This document shows positions 1 to 5,495 of a stretch of 7,856 bases of DNA, piece after piece. The stretch is taken from contig CAMCFM010000180.1 of assembly GCA_945874095.1 (NCBI GenBank), forward strand, positions 1 through 7,856, in the 5' to 3' direction. The translations under genes were made by a program, and so were the position numbers. The notes beneath the pieces are model-generated. The model was not told the origin of the DNA. It saw only the letters and a program-made list of their open reading frames with translations, and did not search any database. The stretch comes from Candidatus Kuenenia stuttgartensis. Its GTDB lineage: Bacteria > Planctomycetota > Planctomycetia > Isosphaerales > Isosphaeraceae. Within the stretch, counting starts at the first letter, position 1, and each line of letters starts with the position of its first letter.

Positions 1-2091
1 CTCGCTCAGGCCGCTATCGCCGCCGTCGCCAATGGTCGGATCGTCGATCTCGACCGCCCACTGGTTGAGTCCTCTGAATCCACTGGCGAAACGATTGAAC
101 TGAAACTGCTGACCACCCGCGATCGTGAATCGCTCGACGTGCTCCGCCATAGCACCGCCCACATCATGGCCAGAGCCATCATGAGGCTTTACCCAGGCGT
201 TAAACTCGCTTTCGGCCCGACCACCACAAACGGCTTTTATTACGATGTCGATATCCCTGGCAAACACCTGTCGGAAGACGACTTCCCAGCCATCGAAGCG
301 GAAATGGCCAAAATTGTTACGGCCGCCGAACCGTTTGAACGCTTCAGCCTGCCTGTTGCAGAGGCCATCCCATTTTGTGACGGTTTAAGCCAAGCCTATA
401 AAGTGGAACACATTACGGAAGAGCTTCACAAATACGGCATTCTGTCGTTCTATCGACAAGGCGAATTTGTGGACCTTTGCCGTGGCCCACACATCCCACA
501 CGCAGGCAAACTCGGCGCATTCAAGCTGGTCTCCATCGCCGGAGCCTACTGGAAGGGCAAAACCGATCGCCCCATGCTTCAGCGAGTCTATGGCACCGCC
601 TTCTTCGATAAAAAAGAGCTGGACGCACACCTGGCCCATCTGGAAGAGGCCAAAAAACGCGATCACCGTCGCTTGGGTAAAGAGTTAGGTCTATTTACAA
701 TCAGCCAGTTGGTCGGTTCTGGCCTGATTCTCTGGATGCCCAAAGGTGCCATCGTTCGGGGCGTTCTCGAAAACTTCCTGAAAGACGAACTCCTCAAGCG
801 TGGCTATCAGCCAGTCTACACGCCGCACATCGGTAAAGTGGATCTTTACCGCACATCGGGCCACTACCCTTACTATCGTGAGAGCCAGTTCCCGACCATC
901 AAGATGCTCAACGATTCTGCCGTAACCCTTGTGGCAGGCTTGGAAAAAGGCACCTTGGACGACGAAGCCCAGAAGAAGCTGCTCGCCGAAAGCCACATCG
1001 AACCAGGCCCTTACTGGACACTCGATGCACCGGCCCGGATCGGTTACATCGAAGAGCGGGCCGTGGTGGAAGAGTATCTGCTCAAGCCAATGAACTGCCC
1101 GCACCACACCCAGATTTTTGCCGCCCAGCCGCGAAGCTATCGCGATCTGCCTGTGCGTCTGGCTGAATTTGGTACGGTCTACCGATACGAACAGTCGGGC
1201 GAACTTTCGGGGATGACACGCGTCCGAGGCTTCACTCAGGACGACGCCCACCTCTTCTGCACCGCCGATCAGGTTCGCGACGAATTCAGAGCCACCATGG
1301 AACTGACCCAGTTCGTCCTCAAAAGCCTTGGCCTGAATGACTATAAGCTAAGGTTATCAAAGCACGACCCGTCCGACCCGAAATACGCCGGTGCCGCTGG
1401 TGATCTCTGGAGACAGGCCGAAGAGGATATCCGCAGCGTACTTCTGGAAATGGCCCTGCCGTTTGAAGAAGCCCCCGGCGAGGCTGCATTCTATGGGCCA
1501 AAGGCCGACTTCATCGTACGCGACTGCCTCGGTCGCCAATGGCAACTGGGCACCGTTCAGCTCGACTACGTTCTCCCGGAACGCTTCGGACTGACTTACA
1601 CGGGAGCAGACAACGCCCCTCACCGCCCTGTGATGATCCACCGTGCTCCGTTTGGCAGCATGGAGCGATTCATGGGAATTTTGATCGAACACTTCGCAGG
1701 CGCATTTCCATTATGGCTTGCTCCTGAACAGGTTAGAGTTCTCCCGATCTCTGAGAAGTTCAATGAATACGCTCAGAAGGTTGTCAGCGAGCTGAAATCT
1801 GCTGGCCTCAGGGCCGAAGTTGACCTTCGTGCTGAAAAGATCGGCGCCAAGATCAGAAATGCCCAGATTGAGAAAATCCCGGTCATGCTGGTCGTCGGCG
1901 CGAAAGAGGCTGAGGACGGTACTGTGAGCTATCGCGACCGTTTGGACGGCGATCAAGGCGCCATTCCTCTAGCAGACGCCCTGGTCAGAATCAAGCAGGA
2001 GAGCGAATCGAGAGCGATCCGACAGACCGTCGAACCACTCGCACCAGTCTCTCCAGCCGACGATCATACGACAGAAGATCATACCTATTGA
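1..2091 (+). CDS. thrS: threonyl-tRNA synthetase, 5' end outside the window
   Basis: Cytoplasmic class II aminoacyl-tRNA synthetase that charges tRNA-Thr using threonine and ATP and edits mischarged Ser-tRNA. The frame is open from base 1: 46 codons precede the GTG at 139 and read as the second half of the TGS domain (NGRIVDL, then KLLTTRD), so GTG139 is not the start and roughly 30 N-terminal residues are missing. Counting from codon 139: the editing domain has HSTAH (4-8) and CRGPH (114-118); the core has MNCPHH (C320), the motif 2 region RYEQSGE to RGFTQDDAH (H371) and motif 3 IHRAPFGSMERF (H501). C320, H371 and H501 match the known zinc ligands. The anticodon-binding domain (about 530-615) has LRAEKIGAKIRNAQ. 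All key residues are intact. Two oddities: about 50 extra residues (258-310) before the first zinc cysteine, and a polar C-terminal tail of about 30 residues. The full protein would be about 725 residues, against about 640 for E. coli ThrRS. Confidence 0.97.
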   Translation, partial: LAQAAIAAVANGRIVDLDRPLVESSESTGETIELKLLTTRDRESLDVLRHSTAHIMARAIMRLYPGVKLAFGPTTTNGFYYDVDIPGKHLSEDDFPAIEAEMAKIVTAAEPFERFSLPVAEAIPFCDGLSQAYKVEHITEELHKYGILSFYRQGEFVDLCRGPHIPHAGKLGAFKLVSIAGAYWKGKTDRPMLQRVYGTAFFDKKELDAHLAHLEEAKKRDHRRLGKELGLFTISQLVGSGLILWMPKGAIVRGVLENFLKDELLKRGYQPVYTPHIGKVDLYRTSGHYPYYRESQFPTIKMLNDSAVTLVAGLEKGTLDDEAQKKLLAESHIEPGPYWTLDAPARIGYIEERAVVEEYLLKPMNCPHHTQIFAAQPRSYRDLPVRLAEFGTVYRYEQSGELSGMTRVRGFTQDDAHLFCTADQVRDEFRATMELTQFVLKSLGLNDYKLRLSKHDPSDPKYAGAAGDLWRQAEEDIRSVLLEMALPFEEAPGEAAFYGPKADFIVRDCLGRQWQLGTVQLDYVLPERFGLTYTGADNAPHRPVMIHRAPFGSMERFMGILIEHFAGAFPLWLAPEQVRVLPISEKFNEYAQKVVSELKSAGLRAEVDLRAEKIGAKIRNAQIEKIPVMLVVGAKEAEDGTVSYRDRLDGDQGAIPLADALVRIKQESESRAIRQTVEPLAPVSPADDHTTEDHTY

Positions 2092-2121
2092 GGTATTTTC
2101 CTCTTTTGAATTAATAAAATA

Positions 2122-2158
2122 CGCAGCTCACTTAATTTCGGGTGAGCTGCGTTTTTTT
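2122..2158 (+). terminator. intrinsic terminator of thrS
   Basis: A perfect 10-bp stem, CGCAGCTCAC (2122-2131) with GTGAGCTGCG (2142-2151), encloses a 10-nt loop and is followed directly by seven T residues (2152-2158). It lies 31 bases after the thrS stop codon. This is a textbook Rho-independent terminator on the plus strand. The opposite side has only a short A-rich stretch, so termination of minus-strand transcripts here is less likely. Confidence 0.93.
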
Positions 2159-2228
2159 ATGCGTGAGCAGGCTGAGAATTTATAATCCCCCTAATTAAAA
2201 ATCTTTGCGAGGATCGGGTTGGATTTAC

Positions 2229-2298
2229 CTAGCCGGTCTTGGCGCTAGCCCCGGTTCGCATATTCAACCCAACCGAGGCTAGCGCCAAGAGCGGCTAG
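2229..2298. repeat. 28-bp imperfect inverted repeat, candidate dispersed palindrome
   Basis: The left arm (2229-2256) and right arm (2271-2298) are reverse complements over 28 positions with two mismatches (at 2236 and 2251), around a 14-nt loop (2257-2270). The core is TCTTGGCGCTAGCC on the left and GGCTAGCGCCAAGA on the right. There is no T-run on either side, so it does not look like an intrinsic terminator. It sits between convergent genes and inside no reading frame. Its size, GC-rich stem and position fit a REP-like or other dispersed intergenic palindrome; I believe CTAGC-rich palindromes of this sort recur in planctomycete genomes, but only one copy is in this window. A structured RNA is the alternative. 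The inverted repeat itself is certain; its class is inference. Confidence 0.75.
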
Positions 2299-2346
2299 AG
2301 AACAATCACAAGGCTGTAGAGTGCGGATCCATCAGCAAATATATTG

Positions 2347-2398
2347 CACACACAAATACAAATGCAAGTGACTCCGGATTAACCAGAATCACTTGCAT
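2347..2398 (-). terminator. probable intrinsic terminator of the acidic-protein gene
   Basis: The arms 2362-2371 and 2389-2398 pair perfectly over 10 bp (ATGCAAGTGA with TCACTTGCAT). The stem continues with interruptions to 2377/2383, giving an ATTAA loop on the plus strand. Read on the minus strand, the hairpin is followed by a T-rich stretch (TTTGTATTTGTGTGTG), and it lies 35 bases after the stop codon of the minus-strand gene ending at 2433. The T-tract is interrupted, so its strength is uncertain. Confidence 0.6.
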
Positions 2399-2412
2399 GA
2401 TTTAAATTAAAT

Positions 2413-2440
2413 ATGACTGATGCAAAATTTAATCAGTCAT
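2413..2440. repeat. 9-bp perfect inverted repeat over a stop codon
   Basis: ATGACTGAT (2413-2421) and ATCAGTCAT (2432-2440) are perfect reverse complements around a 10-nt AT-rich loop. The right arm contains the last Asp codon and the TGA stop (2433-2435) of the minus-strand acidic-protein gene. On the minus strand the hairpin is followed by ATTTAATTTAAAT, so it may be a weak upstream terminator or an mRNA 3'-end stabiliser working in tandem with the stronger hairpin at 2362-2398. The stem is AT-rich and short, so the pairing is certain but the function is a guess. Confidence 0.45.
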
Positions 2441-2783
2441 CTTCGTCTTCTTCTTCATCCTCTTCGTCGTCGTCTTCATCCTCAACTGGATTCACTTCAA
2501 TTGAAGCAAGTTCGCCCAGCATGATCACTTCGCCGTTGATCTCGACGGGGATCTCGTCAAGTGCCGGGATTTCGTCGTCCGCCACATCTTCCCGGGCTGC
2601 AAGCGCTTCATGCTTTGCCAGAGCCAGTTCCAGAGCCTGTTCAAACGCTTCAATTTCAATCCCGCGAGCGGCAAGCACTTCATGCCGTGGAGATATCGAA
2701 ATTTCCATCTCTTCAATCAGATCCAAATCATCCACTTCGAATTCGTCTTGCTCAAAATCGTCATCGAGTTCTTGATCGCTCAT
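2433..2783 (-). CDS. small highly acidic protein of unknown function
   Basis: 116 residues from ATG at 2783, with a good Shine-Dalgarno AAGGA (2792-2796 on the plus strand) eight bases upstream, which supports both gene and start. I do not recognise a family. By my count 48 of 116 residues are Asp or Glu, against four Lys/Arg. The N-terminus (3-27) is acidic, the middle (34-65) is Ala/Leu/Glu-rich and probably helical, with a near-repeat HEVLAAR (34-40) and HEALAAR (58-64), and 76-96 (DEIPVEINGEVIMLGEL) could form a small beta unit. Residues 101-116 are all Asp/Glu. There is no signal peptide or membrane segment, so it is likely cytoplasmic. It starts 70 bp after the winged-helix gene on the same strand and is followed by a probable terminator. 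Acidic proteins can mimic DNA or act as chaperones; nothing here decides between these. The plus-strand Ser-rich reading frame opposite is its shadow. Confidence 0.85.
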   Translation of the reverse strand: MSDQELDDDFEQDEFEVDDLDLIEEMEISISPRHEVLAARGIEIEAFEQALELALAKHEALAAREDVADDEIPALDEIPVEINGEVIMLGELASIEVNPVEDEDDDEEDEEEDEDD

Positions 2784-2853
2784 TCCGAATGTCCTTGAAA
2801 ATACGTGTCCAACTGAGATGTCGCCAGTCTTTACTATACACCAAATTCACCCA

Positions 2854-3678
2854 TCAGCCCTGATTTGTGTCTGATTCGATGACCTTGATTGCCAGCTTCA
2901 TAGACTGTATAAACCGGTCAAGACTCGCTTGAGTCATGCTCGATGGAGCACGAAGCCGAATCTGTTTGCCCTGATCTCCATCCCACAAAGTCAGGTCAAG
3001 CCGAACCTCGTCTCGCTTGACTGGCTTCCGATCCTGACTTCTTTGGATGTTCACAGAATCAACCTGCACCGGTTTGGATACTGGCTGAACTTGTGCCGCC
3101 TGAGTCTTGGCTCCAGACGAGACACGGACCTCGCTGGCCGTTGCCTGACCTGCCTGAACATTGGCCTGAGAATCAAGCACCCGGCTATCATCAAGCAATC
3201 CTGAATGCTGAATCGAGGCGTAAAACGACTCGGCGGCCGCCATCTTTGCCGACGCTGTGATCTGATGTTTGTGCATCAACAAATTGCCCAATATCTCGGG
3301 CTCCGGCAATCTCTTGCCAGCATATTGCTTCATCAGCTCCGCAAAGAGAGGCGGTAACTGGCACGCCTGACGCATCAATTGCGGAACTTCTTCCGGATCA
3401 AATGGATGTATGATCCGCAATGCAAGATCTGTCAAACTATAATTCTGTTCAGAAAGATCGATCAGACCAAATTGGCGGGCAGAACTGAGACGCCCTGAAA
3501 ATGTGTTCGTCTTCACATTCTTATACCCCATCGCCGTAGCGATCTGAGGCGCCGTCAACCCATCGATTCCCAATTCATCAATCTGACGACAAAATTCGAC
3601 CGCTTCCGACAACGGAATGGCCGGATATCGAGCGCTCCGCTCTCGTTTCACTCCGGTGGTTTCCGTCACGTCCGCCAT
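2854..3678 (-). CDS. winged-helix-like protein with a linker and C-terminal beta-helix module
   Basis: 274 residues from ATG at 3678, which has AAGG eight bases upstream. An in-frame ATG at 3747 would add 23 residues but lacks a ribosome-binding site at a suitable distance. Residues 17-90 (RYPAIPLSEAVEFC, then GLTAPQIATAMGYKN, GRLSSARQFGLID, YSLTDLALRII) read as a winged helix; their layout resembles DUF5343-type domains, from memory. Residues 92-163 look like a second helical or winged-helix unit (EEVPQLMRQACQLPPLFAEL to ASAKMAAAESFYASIQHSGLL). Residues 165-222 are a Gln/Ser/Val/Ala-rich linker, probably disordered. Residues 224-268 (EVRLDLTLWDGDQGKQIRLRAP, then SLDRFIQSMKLAIKVIE) predict a beta-hairpin plus helix. 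There is no signal peptide. A DNA-binding or regulatory role is inferred from the fold only; no target is known. It lies between the FG-GAP gene and the acidic-protein gene on the same strand. Confidence 0.85.
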   Translation of the reverse strand: MADVTETTGVKRERSARYPAIPLSEAVEFCRQIDELGIDGLTAPQIATAMGYKNVKTNTFSGRLSSARQFGLIDLSEQNYSLTDLALRIIHPFDPEEVPQLMRQACQLPPLFAELMKQYAGKRLPEPEILGNLLMHKHQITASAKMAAAESFYASIQHSGLLDDSRVLDSQANVQAGQATASEVRVSSGAKTQAAQVQPVSKPVQVDSVNIQRSQDRKPVKRDEVRLDLTLWDGDQGKQIRLRAPSSMTQASLDRFIQSMKLAIKVIESDTNQG

Positions 3679-3756
3679 GTCCTGCACCTTATGTTGTCCA
3701 ATGTTCACAGTCAAGTTCAGCCAAACTGCATAGGCCAAGCATGACATCTTAACGAT

Positions 3757-3861
3757 TTACTCAGACCGATGCGATAGCCACCACTTCCGAATTTCAGATA
3801 AATCATCCATATCATGACCTTTCATAAACCACTTGCAAAATGACTTCAAATCACCGATCAA
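3757..3861 (-). CDS. possible small ORF, 22-34 residues
   Basis: This lies between the FG-GAP gene and the winged-helix gene on the same strand. Reading from a TTG that overlaps the FG-GAP stop codon gives 34 residues; from the internal ATG at 3825 it gives 22 (MKGHDMDDLSEIRKWWLSHR, then SE, then TAA). The peptide looks amphipathic and Trp-rich rather than random, but there is no convincing ribosome-binding site for either start, and frames this short arise by chance. It is listed because the interval otherwise holds nothing recognisable and no terminator. Confidence 0.15.
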   Translation of the reverse strand: MIGDLKSFCKWFMKGHDMDDLSEIRKWWLSHRSE

Positions 3862-5285
3862 CGCACCCGATCAGCCACAAATCCTGAGAGGTACGACCCT
3901 CCGAATACGGACGTTCTTTTGGACTTTACTGTCTTTCCACCCTTAGCCACATTCTTTAAAAGAATCGGCTCGCCATCAAGCCTTGTCATCAACAGATCCA
4001 TACGACCATCCTTATCGAAATCCGCTTTGATCAGCCCCCTTCCCTGAATCTCCAGACTAGAAATCGGAAACTCTTTGTGACTCCGTTCCTGAAACGTTCC
4101 ATCACCGTTACGAGCCATCATCAACGGCCTCATTTTAACTGGCGTTCCAAGTCTCTCCCGGCTCAATACATGTCCATTCACCTGCACAACATCCAAATTG
4201 CCATCTCCGTCAAAATCGTCACTCACAATTCCAAATCCATTATATTTACGCGATAACAGCCCCAGTCCACTCCGCCTGGACAGATCCTCAAAGAATCCCT
4301 TGCCTCGATATTGAAATAGAACTGTCCCTCTGTCATAAAAATTTGTCACAATCAAATCAACTCCCGGTTTATCAATACTTTCCATCGCAGCCACGCCCAT
4401 ACCCGCCAACGCCTCGCCAGAACTTGTAAAGGCCACGCCTGACTCAATCGCCTTGTCCACAAATCTCTGCTCTTGATTTTGAATAAATAGGTTGTTCGCC
4501 GTTCCGTCGTTCGCAATAAATAAATCCAACCGTCCATCCTGATTAAAATCAGCTGCAATTGCGCCCAAAGTACGGCCATAATGATTGTCAATTCCAACAG
4601 TTTTTGTAACGTCTCTGAAGAGGCCCTTGCCATCACCATAATACAATCGGCCTGGAACCACTACAAAATCCTCAGGGCCACAATAATCCCTGGCCCCATC
4701 AGGAGCTGCACAAAAAGGCGCCCTCGAAGGATCATATTCGACATATCCACCCACATATAAATCGAGGTGCCGATCCCCATTAAAGTCAGCCCAAACCGCT
4801 GCAGTTGACCATTTTAACGCCTCAGAACCTAAACTTGATGTCACATCCTCAAACTGCCATTCACCCTTATTGCGATACAACTTCCAACCCCTCCAGCCTG
4901 TCACAAACAAATCCACCTTGCCGTCCTCATCAAAATCTGCTGGCCAAGCTCCCATCGCATACGATGGCCCTTCTGAACCCACCTTCATTTCCTTGAATTG
5001 CATTTGCCCTTGATTACGATACCACCGACATGGAGGATCCGTTATCCCAGCCTCTGCCTCAATCTTGCCACCCTGACAGAAGAACAGGTCAAGCCTGCCA
5101 TCCCCATCAAAATCGGCGGCAGCCATGCCACCGCCCATGATTTCTGGCAAGTCAAACTTACCTCGCGATCCACTCTCAAATCGAAAATCAAGCCCCGAAG
5201 TCTTTGACTTTACCACTTCAAAAATCGGTTCTGCAGCACTCACTCCAAGACCAAGCAACATCAGCCATAAAACGATAATTTGCAT
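3858..5285 (-). CDS. secreted FG-GAP/VCBS repeat protein, UnbV/ASPIC type, shortened C-terminus
   Basis: 475 residues. An N-terminal hydrophobic signal (about 1-18, MQIIVLWLMLLGLGVSAA before EP) predicts export, though it lacks a positive N-terminal charge. The first ATG is at 5285; the frame is open 15 codons further up without ATG, GTG or TTG. Six Ca-binding-loop repeats are clear: ADFDGDGRLDLFF (57-69), ADFDEDGKVDLFV (116-128), ADFNGDRHLDLYV (166-178), ADFNQDGRLDLFI (245-257), DDFDGDGNLDVVQ (356-368) and ADFDKDGRMDLLM (421-433), with a degenerate one near 300-313. This implies a seven-bladed beta-propeller. CGPEDF (202-207), GRLYYGDGKGLFRDVT and VNGHVLSRERLG match UnbV/ASPIC proteins, which usually end in a 60-70-residue ASPIC domain after LL(K/R)NVA. 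Here only about 28 residues follow NVA, keeping GGSYLS. The third repeat has Asp-Arg for the usual Asp-Gly. Ligand and function are unknown; such proteins are exported and often thought to bind surfaces or carbohydrates. Confidence 0.92.
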   Translation of the reverse strand: MQIIVLWLMLLGLGVSAAEPIFEVVKSKTSGLDFRFESGSRGKFDLPEIMGGGMAAADFDGDGRLDLFFCQGGKIEAEAGITDPPCRWYRNQGQMQFKEMKVGSEGPSYAMGAWPADFDEDGKVDLFVTGWRGWKLYRNKGEWQFEDVTSSLGSEALKWSTAAVWADFNGDRHLDLYVGGYVEYDPSRAPFCAAPDGARDYCGPEDFVVVPGRLYYGDGKGLFRDVTKTVGIDNHYGRTLGAIAADFNQDGRLDLFIANDGTANNLFIQNQEQRFVDKAIESGVAFTSSGEALAGMGVAAMESIDKPGVDLIVTNFYDRGTVLFQYRGKGFFEDLSRRSGLGLLSRKYNGFGIVSDDFDGDGNLDVVQVNGHVLSRERLGTPVKMRPLMMARNGDGTFQERSHKEFPISSLEIQGRGLIKADFDKDGRMDLLMTRLDGEPILLKNVAKGGKTVKSKRTSVFGGSYLSGFVADRVR

Positions 5286-5345
5286 TTGCAGAGATCTCAG
5301 ATTACATTGAATGAGTCTGGCGCCTTGGATTTAGCACACATTTTT

Positions 5346-5375
5346 ATTGTATCCAAATTACCTCGCATGAAGCAA
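5346..5375 (-). promoter_or_regulatory. candidate sigma70-like promoter of the FG-GAP gene
   Basis: On the minus strand, TTGCTT (5370-5375) and TACAAT (5346-5351) are spaced by 18 bp. The -10 box matches five of six consensus bases, the -35 box only about three to four. Transcription would start near 5339, giving a leader of about 55 nt before ATG 5285. The rest of the divergent region (5286-5495) shows no convincing plus-strand promoter. It does contain a weak 6-bp inverted repeat (AATTTC 5382-5387, GAAATT 5395-5400) and a run of seven T at 5406-5412. This is motif matching only. Confidence 0.35.
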
Positions 5376-5495
5376 CTGAACAATTTCTTCATCTGAAATT
5401 CACTGTTTTTTTGTTGGACATTGACTTACAGTTCAGGGATGATGCCACTCGAACCAGTCTCTTTTTCCACATCGGTGCAAAAGCGAGAAATGCCC

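Noticed and set aside
139..141. GTG at 139 as the start of thrS
   Set aside because: The same frame continues upstream to base 1 and encodes recognisable TGS-domain sequence, so this codon is an internal Val.
691..1251. 186-codon minus-strand open frame opposite thrS
   Set aside because: It lies fully inside the thrS coding region, whose conserved motifs are unmistakable; it has no recognisable domain and is a shadow frame.
2216..2298. tRNA, riboswitch or CRISPR-like element in the intergenic gap
   Set aside because: There is no cloverleaf, no anticodon arm and no regularly spaced direct repeats; the structure is one long hairpin.
2441..2482. Short trinucleotide-like run resembling a microsatellite
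   Set aside because: It is the mixed GAT/GAC/GAA/GAG codons of the acidic C-terminal tail, not a pure tandem repeat; it could still be prone to slippage.
2413..2775. 120-codon plus-strand frame rich in serine
   Set aside because: The Ser runs are the complement of the Asp/Glu codons of the minus-strand acidic gene, which has a good ribosome-binding site; the plus frame also starts inside a hairpin without one.
2833..2838. TATAGT on the minus strand as a -10 box for the acidic-protein gene
   Set aside because: There is no acceptable -35 hexamer at 16-18 bp, so an internal promoter remains possible but unsupported.
5382..5412. Possible terminator (6-bp stem followed by seven T)
   Set aside because: The stem is short and AT-only apart from one pair, the T-run is separated from it by five bases, and no plus-strand gene ends nearby.
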